Shown: positions 1-8,048, counted from the stretch's first letter. The stretch: 64,000 nucleotides of DNA from Mucilaginibacter sp. UR6-11 (GCF_020880695.1 NZ_JAJIWO010000001.1:558001-622000), one strand, 5' to 3'. The notes: a model not told the origin generated them from the sequence alone. Numbers and translations: made by a program.

Positions 1-836
1 CCCAGCATAGCAAAGAACGTCCCCCATAATGAGCGCTGGATGGACAGCCGTTTGCTGTCTTTATAAAAATTACCTGACAGTTGTTTAAAGCGGTCAATGA
101 TAAAGCCCGACAGGTCAAAAATCTTGATCTCCTTAGCGGTATCGTCACTGGCGCCCAAATAACGCACGTAGTCAAGCTCACGCCGCTCGGGTGTTTGGCC
201 GCGGGTGAGCAGGTAATTACGGTCGTTAAAATAAGATTCGCCTAAAAATGCCGGGATAATGGCAAACAGCAGCATCACGATGAGCCAGGGATTAAACGCC
301 ATTAAACCGGCGGCTAAAAAAGCCATGGTAATGATATCCTGTAGCTGGCTCATGATCTGCGACAGCAGGATGGTACGGCCGGTAGTTTGCTGGCGGGCGC
401 GTTCAAGCTTGTCATAAAAAACGGCATCTTCAAACTGGTCGAGGTCAAGCGTGGCGGCATGGCTCATGATTCTTACCGAGGTATGATTGCTAAACAGATC
501 ACCCAGCAAACTATCCATTAAGGTAATGGCGCGGCTAAGTCCGTCGGTAAGTATGGCCAGCACAAATTCAAATCCAACCAGCTGCCATAAATGATAAGTG
601 CCTGCATTATGATCGTGGCTTAAAGCTATGACATTATCAATGATCAGCTTGCCCACATACAGCAACGCCACCGGCATAGCCGACCGGATAATGCGCAGTA
701 TAAAATTTACCACCGTCATCAGCGGGCTGGTTTCAAAAACCAGCTTGAAAAACGCCGGCAAATTGCGGAGTGCCTGCAGGCGCTCCTTAAATGTTAATGA
801 TTGTGTAGTTGTGCTTTTTGGCGGCTTGTTACTCAA
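1..836 (-). CDS. ABC exporter, membrane domain (truncated by window edge)
   Basis: N-terminal 278 residues of an ABC transporter; the rest lies beyond the left edge. The minus-strand frame is open from 836 to base 1. It has hydrophobic segments (around PVALLYVGK, LVGFEFVLAILTDGL and LIVMLLFAIIPAF) and AKEIKIFDL, the coupling-helix region that precedes the ATPase half in type I exporters, so an ATP-binding domain is expected outside the window (inference). Start: an in-frame TAA lies two codons upstream of a TTG at 836-834, the first ATG would be residue 40, and GGGAG sits 7 nt before the TTG, so TTG is chosen. A 7-codon ORF (856-833) ends with a TGA overlapping this TTG. Substrate cannot be told. 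Confidence 0.8.
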   Translation of the reverse strand, partial: MSNKPPKSTTTQSLTFKERLQALRNLPAFFKLVFETSPLMTVVNFILRIIRSAMPVALLYVGKLIIDNVIALSHDHNAGTYHLWQLVGFEFVLAILTDGLSRAITLMDSLLGDLFSNHTSVRIMSHAATLDLDQFEDAVFYDKLERARQQTTGRTILLSQIMSQLQDIITMAFLAAGLMAFNPWLIVMLLFAIIPAFLGESYFNDRNYLLTRGQTPERRELDYVRYLGASDDTAKEIKIFDLSGFIIDRFKQLSGNFYKDSKRLSIQRSLWGTFFAML

Positions 837-922
837 AACTTATCTCCCTGCTCCATAAAAATAAGAATTGGCCGGCATATTAACTCAACAAACAAATTTT
901 ATGACACATCAGCGATACACGC

Positions 923-1132
923 TTAATTATAATTGGCTTCAATAGCGTGTATTATTTCTACAAAACAGCCGTCAGGTAAATGTGCGCCCGACAACTGCAT
1001 CCACTCGTCTTTGCATTCTATCTCGGCCACCTGCTTACCTTGCTCCATAATGACATAGGTGTCTGTGTTTTTGATTATCTCATAATCATACTCTAACTGG
1101 CCGGTTTTAATAGTTACCATTACTTTATCCAT
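923..1132 (-). CDS. small conserved-looking hypothetical protein (69 aa)
   Basis: An acidic 69-residue protein with no signal peptide or membrane segment. I do not recognise a family. The sequence alternates charged and hydrophobic residues in a way that suggests a small beta-rich fold (VTIKTGQLEYDYEI, then YVIMEQGKQVAEIECK). It lies 42 nt downstream of the DUF5103 gene and 86 nt upstream of the ABC exporter gene on the same strand, so it may be transcribed with them. The codon use matches the neighbours and nothing competes for this stretch, which is why I accept it as a gene. Confidence 0.6.
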   Translation of the reverse strand: MDKVMVTIKTGQLEYDYEIIKNTDTYVIMEQGKQVAEIECKDEWMQLSGAHLPDGCFVEIIHAIEANYN

Positions 1133-1174
1133 GTAACTACTACAGCCGATGGCTGGTTTTGTTATCGGGAGTCA

Positions 1175-2434
1175 CTATTTTTTTACCGTATTTAATAGCC
1201 GATAGCCTACCAGCTCATCCCAACGGGCAGTAACCGGGCGATAGTAAACCAATAGCTGGTAATCGTTTTCAGTTTCAAAATGGGTGCCTTCCAGGAGGAC
1301 ATCGTCAGGTTTACCGGTATTGCGGTCAACCCAAATATATTCATAATCATATACTCCCTGCTTTAAAAACAGGTTAGTGAAGAAGCGGCCCTTAATAGGG
1401 TCGTAATTCATTTTGCTGTCATCGCTGATCTTGTAGTCATTAAACTTACCAACCACATAAGCGGTGCCGTCTTTATCGGTTTTATTGGCAGCCAGGCTAA
1501 AGTAGATATGCGCATAATCTGCATCGCGGCGGGGTTCATAACCCTCCTGGTTTAATATAAAGAAGCTGCCGTCATTATCATACTGAAAAGAATAGCCTTC
1601 CTGGTTTCGCAGCGGATCGCCTAATAAGGTTACGGTATAGGCCGTATCCCGGTAGATGTGCCCTACCCTTTCAGAGTTAAGCCGCAGGCTGCGCGTATCA
1701 AACCGCCTAAACTCATTGCGGCCCGGGAAATCATTGAGGCTAACGTCATTATAAACCAGTTGTGTGCCGCGTATATAGGTAGGTACAGCATTCCAAACGC
1801 CGGTTTCATTACGCCCGTTTTGCATCAGCCATACACGGATATCGTTATTGGGGTTTTGAACGTTCAACCCGGCATAACTTACCTGGAAATTAATTTTTTG
1901 ATTGGTTTGCCGTAATGAAGGATCGGCGGACGGCACCACGTCGGCAGCTACCGCTACCCGGTTGCCCACCACGTATAACCGACGGGTAAGTATTATTTTT
2001 GATTTATCCCCATCTTCATAAACCTTTAAGATATAGTTGCCTGAAATTTTAGGCGACATATTATCATTAGGAAACTTTAACTCGTAGTGGGTATATTTTT
2101 GCAGGGTATTGGTTGAATAGGTATAATCCGTCAGCCTGTCGTCCGAAAATCCCTGCAGGTACTCGGCGGGTGAAAGGTTTGACGGCAGCCAGATCCGGTT
2201 ACAATGCTCCAGGGTGTAAGCGTAGTTGCGGTTGCCGCCGCGCAGATCATCAAAAGCTAAAAGCACCTGCTCGCCCGACTGTAAAGTTATCTGCGGAAAT
2301 GACGCCTGCTTTTTGGTATTGTAAAACTCTATGGTTTTAATGTGCGCATTAAATACGCTATCGGCGTAGGGTTGCTGGGCAAAGCCTTGCAGGGTGATGA
2401 ATAACAATAGGATGATGTAGCCGCACTTCCTCAT
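1175..2434 (-). CDS. type IX secretion system plug protein (DUF5103 family)
   Basis: 419 residues with a signal peptide (MRKCGYIILLLFITLQGFAQ, cleavage after about residue 20). The body reads as DUF5103: an early LQSGEQVLLAFDDL, YTLEHCNRIW, then NYILKVYEDGD and late NQEGYEPRRDADYAHIYFSL. In Flavobacterium johnsoniae the DUF5103 protein is the Plug that closes the periplasmic end of the giant SprA translocon, so a periplasmic role in type IX secretion is the family-based expectation. It is full length for the family. An imperfect -7 box (TAATATTG) ends 4 nt before the ATG. No other T9SS genes are in this window, as is usual since they are scattered. Confidence 0.85.
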   Translation of the reverse strand: MRKCGYIILLLFITLQGFAQQPYADSVFNAHIKTIEFYNTKKQASFPQITLQSGEQVLLAFDDLRGGNRNYAYTLEHCNRIWLPSNLSPAEYLQGFSDDRLTDYTYSTNTLQKYTHYELKFPNDNMSPKISGNYILKVYEDGDKSKIILTRRLYVVGNRVAVAADVVPSADPSLRQTNQKINFQVSYAGLNVQNPNNDIRVWLMQNGRNETGVWNAVPTYIRGTQLVYNDVSLNDFPGRNEFRRFDTRSLRLNSERVGHIYRDTAYTVTLLGDPLRNQEGYSFQYDNDGSFFILNQEGYEPRRDADYAHIYFSLAANKTDKDGTAYVVGKFNDYKISDDSKMNYDPIKGRFFTNLFLKQGVYDYEYIWVDRNTGKPDDVLLEGTHFETENDYQLLVYYRPVTARWDELVGYRLLNTVKK

Positions 2435-2490
2435 ACCGCAATATTACTAAAATTTTAAAGCTTGCAGCGGGTGTTCCACTTTGAGTGAGC

Positions 2491-2619
2491 GGAACGAAGC
2501 GGAACACCCGGAACACTGCGGAACACCCTGGAACGATGCGGAACACTGCGGAACGAAGCGGAACACTGCGGAACGCCCCGGAACACTCCGGAACACCCTG
2601 GAACACTTCGGAACACCCT
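2491..2619. repeat. tandem array of 13 decamers beginning GGAAC
   Basis: Thirteen head-to-tail units each starting GGAAC, with the second half variable (ACTGC, ACCCT, GAAGC, ACACC-like). All units are exactly 10 bp except the second, which is 9 bp. Because of the simple composition all frames of both strands stay open, giving repetitive peptides that I regard as not real. The array lies in the 378-bp gap between the ABC-F gene and the DUF5103 gene, just before an inverted repeat. Function unknown. Confidence 0.9.
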
Positions 2620-2620
2620 C

Positions 2621-2713
2621 GCGCTCGTTTGCAACGAGTGCTTACAATGGTTTAGCATTTCCAAATGCGATACAATCGCAATCAAATATTAAGCACTCGT
2701 TACAAACGAGCGC
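2621..2713. repeat. 24-bp inverted repeat, one mismatch
   Basis: Arms at 2621-2644 and 2690-2713 are reverse complements over 24 bp with one mismatch, separated by 45 bp. Each arm itself contains a partial palindrome (ACTCGTT/AACGAGT). AAACGAGCGCAA is repeated once more just after the right arm. Size and shape fit a small intergenic mobile or REP-like element, but no transposase is nearby and no target duplication was recognised. Confidence 0.8.
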
Positions 2714-2747
2714 AAGACGGCAAACGAGCGCAAAACAGCTATAACTA

Positions 2748-2787
2748 AAAAGCCACATTAGTTGATATTAACACTAATGTGGCTTTT
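2748..2787 (-). terminator. bidirectional-looking hairpin terminator after the ABC-F gene
   Basis: Perfect 15-bp stem (2748-2762 with 2773-2787) around a 10-nt loop, with AAAA/TTTT at the stem base and a short T tract on the minus strand. It lies 25 nt after the stop codon of the ABC-F gene and best serves that gene. Confidence 0.8.
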
Positions 2788-2812
2788 ATTATAAATAAGA
2801 AGAACGAACTTT

Positions 2813-4738
2813 TTACGCTTCCAGCTCCATGATCTGCTCTGCCAGAGCCTCCCATTGCTGCTGAACTTGTTTAAGTTCGGCTTGCTTTTGGGCGTAGGCA
2901 GCGTTGGTTTCTTTTAGTTTGGCGCCGTCGTTATAGATCTTGTCATCAGCCAGCTTAGCTTCCAGTTCTTTTACCGCTTTTTCTAAGGAAGCTATTTTAT
3001 CTTCCATATTGGTGAGGTCCTGGTTCAGTTTTTTTAATTGCTGATGTTTATTTTCTGACGGCTGGGTTTGCTTAACCGGCTCAGGCTTTTTCTCTTCCTT
3101 TTTAGGCTGAGGAGCAGGTGCGGCAGCTTTCGGATCAAGCTTACGTTTAGCGTTCCACTCATCATACTCGGCATAAGTGCCCGGGTATTGTTTGATCTTC
3201 TGATCTTCGATGAACCAGATCTTATTGGCCACATTATCCAGGAAATACCTGTCGTGGGATACCACGATCACGGTACCTTCGTACTGCTGCAGCGCCTGGA
3301 TCAATATATTTACCGAAGCCATGTCCAGGTGATTGGTGGGCTCATCCAGTACCAGGAAGTTGGCATCGGCAGTTAATGCTTTGGCTAAAGCCACGCGCGA
3401 TTTCTCGCCACCCGACAGTACTTTGATCTTCTTGAACACATCATCGCCGGTAAATAAAAACGAACCTAAGATCGAGCGCAGCTCGGTATCGGTATGTTTC
3501 GGGGCAAATGCCTGTAGTTCCTGTAAGATCTGGTGCTCTAAATGCAAACTCTCTAACTGGTGCTGCGCGAAGAACGTTTGGGTAACATTATGGCCGGTAA
3601 CGGCTGTGCCTTCAAAATCTTTATCGGCCCCGGCTACAATACGTAACAAGGTTGATTTACCTTTACCGTTGGCACCAATCAGGGCTATTTTATCGCCTTT
3701 TTCGATGATGGCTTCGGCATCATCCAAAATATCAATTGCAGGATATTTTTTGGTGATATGCTCCAAAGTAGTTACATGGCGGCCCGATTGCCTGCTGAAC
3801 TTGAACCGGAAGTTAACTTCGGGGTTATCATCATCCACATCATCAACCCGCTCCATCTTGTCCAGCATCTTGATCCGCGACTGCGCCATTTTTGCTTTCG
3901 ACGCCTTGGCACGGAAACGCTCGATCAAACGCTCTTCCTGTTTTATTTTTGATTGCTGGTTCTTAAACTCGCCACGCTGAATTTCGGCACGCTGTGCTTT
4001 TTCTTCCAGGTAGAAAGTATAGTTACCTGCGTACACATTCAACTTACCTTTGCGCGATTCAACCGTACGGTTAATCACTTTATCCAGGAACCACCTATCG
4101 TGCGATACGATGATGATAGCGCCGTTAAATGCTTTCAGGTAATCTTCCAGCCATTGGATAGACGGTAAGTCTAAGTGGTTGGTAGGCTCATCCAGTAACA
4201 GGATATCCGGTGCCTGTAAAAGGATCTTAGCCAGCATCACCCGCATCCGCCATCCACCCGAGAAGGTGCTTAGCTTACGCTGGCAATCAGCTTCGCTGAA
4301 ACCAAGGCCCGCTAAAATTTCGTGCGCTTTGTATTCGATGTTATAGCCGTCAAGCGCCTCAAATTCGTGCTGCTTGTCGCTTAGTTTATGCAGCAGGTCC
4401 TCGCTGTAATCTGTTTCCAGTTTTTTTAACAAAACTTCAATCTCGTCATGCAATTGATTCTGGCGCTCAAAAGCCTCCATAGCCACATGTACAATGTTTT
4501 TATCGGACGAGTACGACAACAGATCCTGGTTAAGGTAGCCCATGGTAAGGTCCTTAGCCATTGATATGGTGCCCGATGTAGGTTTATAGTCGCCTACAAT
4601 AATTTTTAAAAGGGTGGTTTTCCCGGTTCCGTTAGCGCCGATAAGGCCTATTTTTTCACCGGGTTTAATATGCCAGTTGGCTTCATCATATAATGCCCGT
4701 GCACCGATCTCGAACGTAAGGTTGTTTATTGCAATCAT
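2813..4738 (-). CDS. ABC-F family ATPase (ribosome-associated)
   Basis: 641 residues with two ABC domains and no membrane segments. First Walker A GANGTGKTTL with signature LSTFSGGWRMR and Walker B ILLLDEPTNHLDL; second Walker A GANGKGKSTLL with LSGGEKSRVALAK and FLVLDEPTNHLDM. Between them is the long charged helical linker of ABC-F proteins (FRAKASKAKMAQSR), and the tail is a Lys/Glu-rich coiled coil, as in Uup/YdiF types. ABC-F proteins act on the ribosomal E site. The ATG at 4738 is chosen because the sequence before it holds a promoter box and a hairpin repeat rather than coding sequence, and MIAINNLTFEIG is the normal family N-terminus. Exact paralogue (Uup, EttA-like, YheS-like) not assigned. 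Confidence 0.92.
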   Translation of the reverse strand: MIAINNLTFEIGARALYDEANWHIKPGEKIGLIGANGTGKTTLLKIIVGDYKPTSGTISMAKDLTMGYLNQDLLSYSSDKNIVHVAMEAFERQNQLHDEIEVLLKKLETDYSEDLLHKLSDKQHEFEALDGYNIEYKAHEILAGLGFSEADCQRKLSTFSGGWRMRVMLAKILLQAPDILLLDEPTNHLDLPSIQWLEDYLKAFNGAIIIVSHDRWFLDKVINRTVESRKGKLNVYAGNYTFYLEEKAQRAEIQRGEFKNQQSKIKQEERLIERFRAKASKAKMAQSRIKMLDKMERVDDVDDDNPEVNFRFKFSRQSGRHVTTLEHITKKYPAIDILDDAEAIIEKGDKIALIGANGKGKSTLLRIVAGADKDFEGTAVTGHNVTQTFFAQHQLESLHLEHQILQELQAFAPKHTDTELRSILGSFLFTGDDVFKKIKVLSGGEKSRVALAKALTADANFLVLDEPTNHLDMASVNILIQALQQYEGTVIVVSHDRYFLDNVANKIWFIEDQKIKQYPGTYAEYDEWNAKRKLDPKAAAPAPQPKKEEKKPEPVKQTQPSENKHQQLKKLNQDLTNMEDKIASLEKAVKELEAKLADDKIYNDGAKLKETNAAYAQKQAELKQVQQQWEALAEQIMELEA

Positions 4739-4745
4739 TTGGCCG

Positions 4746-4753
4746 CAAAGGTA
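4746..4753 (-). promoter_or_regulatory. -7 box TACCTTTG, 7 nt before the ABC-F start
   Basis: Exact match to the Bacteroidota primary sigma -7 element TAnnTTTG on the minus strand. Only 7 nt separate it from the ATG, so the transcript should start at or next to the start codon. Confidence 0.55.
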
Positions 4754-4795
4754 CGGTTTTTGAGGTGAAAGCTGAAAGTTTTGAGGTAAAAGGCG

Positions 4796-4883
4796 AAAGG
4801 TAAAAGGTGAAAGGTTATTATGACAGCAAATAATAAGCAAAAGGCAAAGACCCTTTACCTTTCGCCTTTCACCTTTTACCTTT
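4796..4883. repeat. purine/pyrimidine-rich inverted repeat, 19-bp perfect arms
   Basis: Arms 4796-4814 and 4865-4883 are perfect reverse complements built from AAAGGTAAAAGGTGAAAGG. Related copies of the AAAGG(T/C)(A/G)AAAGG motif extend to the left of the first arm (from about 4768) and the right of the second. It fills the gap between the SGNH gene and the ABC-F gene and could fold as a long hairpin in RNA. Confidence 0.8.
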
Positions 4884-4888
4884 AAAAA

Positions 4889-5662
4889 CTACCCCTTTAC
4901 AGCTTTCAACCAGGTCTCTGCCATTAACGCGGCGCCTGCTATTGATGGGTGAACGCCGTCGCCGGTCCAGTAGCTTGGCGGCGCCAGGGTTATTGCCTTG
5001 TCAAATGCGGCCTGGTAGGGTACAAACGGGGCGTTATATTCGGCCGCTATATCTTTGGCTGCCTTTTTAAACAGGTCGAATGTCGGGTACCAGTCTTTGG
5101 TTACTGCCCTTACATCTAAAACGCCGAACGGCTCGCAGATGATCAGTTTTACGTTTGGCAATGCTGCTTTGGTGCGGTCCAATAGTTTTTTATAGTCGGC
5201 AATGTAATTGTCTATGGTGCCTTTGTAGCTTCCGTTTAGCGTATGCCAGTAATCATTTACCCCTATGTGGATACTTAATACGGTTGGTTTAATAGCCAGG
5301 GTGTCGGCGTCCCAACGATCGGCCAGCTGGTAAACTTTGTTACCGCTAACGCCTTTGTTATAGATCTGCAGGTTCTTATCCGGATTTTTCAATAACAACT
5401 GGCTGGCCGCCATAAAGGCATAGCCGTTACCCAGCGCGCCGGTGTTATTAGCCAACCTGGCGTCGCGGTTACCACGGCCCGCATCGGTAATTGAGTCGCC
5501 CTGGAAAAGAATGATATCATCCTTTTCAATATTCACGCGTTTAGCGATAGGCGCGGCAGCCAATGCCGCCGAAACAATCTCGGGAATGCTTATAGCGGCT
5601 AAAGTGCCTAATGATGCATTCCGGATAAAACGGCGACGGTTATTTGTAGATTGATCTTCCAT
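4889..5662 (-). CDS. Tat-exported SGNH/GDSL hydrolase
   Basis: 257 residues. The N-terminus has a twin-arginine signal (RRRFIRN at residues 9-15, then a hydrophobic stretch to AAAP near 38). SGNH blocks: GDSITD with nucleophile Ser57, a Gly block near NKGVSGNK, GVNDYW with the block III Asn, and DGVHPS with the catalytic Asp and His. This family hydrolyses esters, often acetyl groups on carbohydrates (rhamnogalacturonan acetylesterase-like); substrate is not shown here. The ATG at 5662 places the twin arginines correctly; ten codons further upstream another ATG is possible but unnecessary. The stop is 6 nt from a long inverted repeat. Confidence 0.88.
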   Translation of the reverse strand: MEDQSTNNRRRFIRNASLGTLAAISIPEIVSAALAAAPIAKRVNIEKDDIILFQGDSITDAGRGNRDARLANNTGALGNGYAFMAASQLLLKNPDKNLQIYNKGVSGNKVYQLADRWDADTLAIKPTVLSIHIGVNDYWHTLNGSYKGTIDNYIADYKKLLDRTKAALPNVKLIICEPFGVLDVRAVTKDWYPTFDLFKKAAKDIAAEYNAPFVPYQAAFDKAITLAPPSYWTGDGVHPSIAGAALMAETWLKAVKG

Positions 5663-5767
5663 AATTGGTATTAAGTTTTTTTTGAAGTGCACCGGGTGCG
5701 GTAGCGTTGGTTTATTTACGACGAACTAAAGTACAATATTCTTTTACAAATCAAAATATTAAACAAG

Positions 5768-5775
5768 TAACTTTG
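5768..5775 (+). promoter_or_regulatory. -7 box TAACTTTG, 5 nt before pyrD
   Basis: Exact TAnnTTTG match, followed by only CTGCT before the pyrD ATG. This leaves no room for a ribosome-binding leader. Confidence 0.55.
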
Positions 5776-5780
5776 CTGCT

Positions 5781-6824
5781 ATGTACTCGTTAATAAAGCC
5801 CTTACTTTTTCAATTCGACCCGGAAAATATCCATTATTTTGTAACCCGAAATTTAAAACGCTTTAACCGTTTCCCCGGCGGGGCGGCACTAAGCCGGGCC
5901 ATCTGGGACCTGAAGGACCAGCGGCTTGAAAAAGAAGTTTTTGGCTTAAAGTTTATAAACCCCGTTGGACTGGCGGCAGGTTTTGATAAAAACGGCGAGA
6001 TCATCAGCGAGCTGGCCAATATGGGGTTTGGTTTTATTGAGGTAGGAACGGTTACACCGCTCCCCCAGCCCGGCAACCCAAAGCCACGCATGTTTCGCGT
6101 CCCCGGGGATAAAGCGCTGATCAACCGGATGGGTTTTAATAATTTAGGGGTTGATGTGGTTGCCGAACGTATTGCAGCCTATCGCAAAAACGCACCCGCG
6201 GCACAAAAAGGACTGATAATAGGCGGTAACATCGGCAAAAACAAAAATACGGCCAATGACAATGCCGCAGGCGATTATATTAAATGTTTTGACCGCCTGT
6301 TTGATGTGGTTGATTATTTTGTAGTGAATGTAAGTTCGCCAAATACCCCCGGCCTGCGCGAGCTGCAGGAGAAAGAGCCGCTGATGCAGTTATTAAACAC
6401 CCTGCAGCAACGAAACAATAAAAACGGGGTAAGCAAGCCCATCCTGCTAAAAATAGCGCCTGACCTTACTAATGAGCAACTGGACGATATTGTAGAAATA
6501 GTACAGGAAACCAAAATTGCCGGTGTTATTGCTACCAATACCACCATTGATAAGTCTTCCCTGTCCGAAGAAAAGCTAAAAAAAGAAGCCGGCGGGTTAA
6601 GCGGGGCGCCTTTAACTAAACGGTCGACCGAGGTAATTCGTTACCTGGCGGATAAATCAAACCGCTCATTCCCGATCATTGGGGTTGGCGGGATACACTC
6701 TCCTGAAGATGCGCAGGAAAAATTAGATGCCGGAGCGTCATTGATCCAGTTGTATACCGGGTTTATTTATGAGGGGCCGGGATTGATTAAGCAGATTAAT
6801 AAGCGGTTGTTGGCGGGCTTTTAA
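5781..6824 (+). CDS. pyrD: dihydroorotate dehydrogenase (quinone), class 2
   Basis: 347 residues, the usual length for class 2 enzymes. It oxidises dihydroorotate to orotate with quinone in pyrimidine synthesis, bound to the inner face of the cytoplasmic membrane by its N-terminal helices ([20 protein letters not shown]). Visible signatures are [35 protein letters not shown], the catalytic-loop [11 protein letters not shown] with the class 2 Ser, [20 protein letters not shown] and IGVGGIHS with [11 protein letters not shown] for FMN. Gene stands alone: SGNH gene is divergent, and a palindrome block begins at its stop codon. Confidence 0.97.
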   Translation: MYSLIKPLLFQFDPENIHYFVTRNLKRFNRFPGGAALSRAIWDLKDQRLEKEVFGLKFINPVGLAAGFDKNGEIISELANMGFGFIEVGTVTPLPQPGNPKPRMFRVPGDKALINRMGFNNLGVDVVAERIAAYRKNAPAAQKGLIIGGNIGKNKNTANDNAAGDYIKCFDRLFDVVDYFVVNVSSPNTPGLRELQEKEPLMQLLNTLQQRNNKNGVSKPILLKIAPDLTNEQLDDIVEIVQETKIAGVIATNTTIDKSSLSEEKLKKEAGGLSGAPLTKRSTEVIRYLADKSNRSFPIIGVGGIHSPEDAQEKLDAGASLIQLYTGFIYEGPGLIKQINKRLLAGF

Positions 6825-7084
6825 GGAGGCTCCTAATGGAGCCGAAACCTTTTATGAGACTTTTCTATAAACACGCGGCTCCTATGGAGCCATGACCTTG
6901 ATGCAATCAACATTATCAATTATTCTGATAGTTCCACGGGACCATTCTGTTATAGAACGCTAAAAAAGGCTCGTTTTGGGAGGCGTTCCCTTAATATAAT
7001 CAGCACGATTAATTATTCTGACAGCTCCATCGGAGCATCCTGTTTATAAAAACAAAAAAGTTTAATGGCTCCATCGGAGCCTCC
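6825..7084. repeat. REP-like palindrome block, left copy
   Basis: Contains GGAGGCTCC-TAAT-GGAGCC (6825-6843), GGCTCCTATGGAGCC (6877-6891), GCTCCATCGGAGC (7024-7036) and GGCTCCATCGGAGCCTCC (7067-7084). Two landmarks, TTTCTATAAACACG (from 6862) and CCTGTTTATA (7039-7048), appear in the same order in the right copy at 7587-7767. The block thus looks like a composite of palindromes (BIME-like) duplicated on both sides of the transposase gene. Confidence 0.85.
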
Positions 7085-7108
7085 TAAAGAATTTTATATT
7101 TGTTCTAT

Positions 7109-7580
7109 ATGGCGAACACATTCTCTCAAATATATTTACAATTTGTCTTTGCGGTACAAAATCGTCAAAATCTAATTCCGAAGGATCACAGAGAAGAACT
7201 TCATAAATACATTACCGGGCTGGTGCAAAACAGAAAAGCAAAAATGTTGGCTGTTAATTGCATGCCTTACCTCTTACCCAATTTTTGCTGTTGATAAATT
7301 CATTGCTCTCCACTTTTATTTCTTTTACAAAATCCGAAATCAAAATTGTCGGTCTAAAACCTACAAATAGATGTATATGATCAAATTTAGCTGGCAAGAA
7401 GGATATGGTGTGTTTTCATATTCTCAATCGCATATAGATGCTGTGGCAAAATATGTATTAAATCAAGAAGAACACCATCGAAAGAAAACCTTCAAAGAAG
7501 AATATTTAGATCTATTAGAAAAATTCCAAATCCCGTTTGAGGAAAGATTTCTGTTTGATTTTATTGACGATAGCATTTGA
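7109..7580 (+). pseudogene. IS200/RAYT-type transposase gene broken by an internal inversion
   Basis: Residues from 7109 (MANTFSQIYLQFVFAVQNR) to 7264 match the start of a Y1 (HUH) transposase. After CMP the frame breaks. The reverse complement of about 7267-7385 encodes the missing middle: DHIHLFVGFRPTILISDF, then VKEIKVESNEFINSKNWVRG, containing the HUH motif (HIH). The frame resumes at about 7383 with KFSWQEGYGVFSYSQSHID and AKYVLNQEEHH, which holds the likely nucleophile Tyr. So a segment of about 119 bp is inverted in place. The right part is also one base out of register, so a simple flip back would not restore the frame. TnpA_REP-type enzymes mobilise REP palindromes, and palindrome blocks flank this gene on both sides. 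Confidence 0.85.
7267..7385 (-). other. inverted segment encoding the HUH motif of the transposase
   Basis: Read on the minus strand, this piece is an open coding segment continuing the transposase protein from both flanks; read on the plus strand it is noncoding with stops. No obvious inverted repeats were seen at the two breakpoints, which are uncertain by 1-2 bases. Confidence 0.85.
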
Positions 7581-7586
7581 CTAATA

Positions 7587-7767
7587 GGAGGCTCCTACGG
7601 AGCCAACCTATGTTACCATATTTCTATAAACACGGGGCCCCTATGGGGCCTGATAGTTGTCTAAAACTGTTAAAACACTCCGTTAATTTATAACTTATCA
7701 ATTGCTCCGGAGGAGCGCCCTGTTTATAGAATACAACAAACACGCCCCCGGCTCCATCGGAGCCTCC
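7587..7767. repeat. REP-like palindrome block, right copy
   Basis: Contains GGAGGCTCCTACGGAGCC (7587-7604), GGGGCCCCTATGGGGCC (7634-7650, with compensating changes that keep the palindrome), GCTCCGGAGGAGC (7704-7716) and GGCTCCATCGGAGCCTCC (7750-7767, identical to the last element of the left copy). TTTCTATAAACACG (7621-7634) and CCTGTTTATA (7719-7728) occur in the same order as on the left. The kept pairing in the GGGGCCCC variant implies selection on structure. Confidence 0.85.
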
Positions 7768-7773
7768 CGCCCA

Positions 7774-7808
7774 TAAAAAAATCCCACCGGTAAAAACCGA
7801 CAGGATTT
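7774..7808 (-). terminator. terminator of the 59-residue protein gene
   Basis: On the minus strand AAATCC pairs with GGATTT around an inner CGGT/ACCG stem, followed directly by a run of T (plus-strand A tract 7775-7781). It lies 26 nt after the stop codon at 7834. Confidence 0.75.
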
Positions 7809-7833
7809 ATAAATCAAAAAAATCTTTTAAAAC

Positions 7834-8013
7834 TTAGTTGTTTGCAGCTGCTGCTTTAGCTAAAACAATGTTGTTTAAAGTTACCTGGCTTCTAGGCGAC
7901 TCTGCAGAACGGCTACCGGCTTCAAGGTTGGTAGCATTCTTTAAAAACTGAACTTCTAATCTTGAGAAAGTTTTGTTTCTTCTATCTTTTCTTTTTAAAC
8001 GTGTTACGCCCAT
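7834..8013 (-). CDS. small basic protein of unknown function (59 aa)
   Basis: A short gene below usual length cut-offs. It encodes MGVTRLKRKDRRNKTFSRL at the N-terminus, then VQFLKNATNLEAGSRSAESP and ends AKAAAANN. The first 18 residues are very basic, suggesting RNA or ribosome contact (inference). Support: an ATG start, a stop followed by a well-formed terminator, protein-like composition and no overlapping gene. It lies just downstream of tRNA-Cys on the same strand, 35 nt away, so it may share its transcript. I do not recognise a named family with confidence. Confidence 0.7.
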   Translation of the reverse strand: MGVTRLKRKDRRNKTFSRLEVQFLKNATNLEAGSRSAESPRSQVTLNNIVLAKAAAANN

Positions 8014-8048
8014 GATACTTTATTTTTTAATGTTTTGTAAACCTTGTG

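Noticed and set aside
2358..2744. Open frames on both strands across the GGAAC array (peptides rich in RNT, EHCGT, VFRSVP)
   Set aside because: They arise because the array has a simple period; three overlapping frames on two strands cannot all be genes, and none has a domain or ribosome site.
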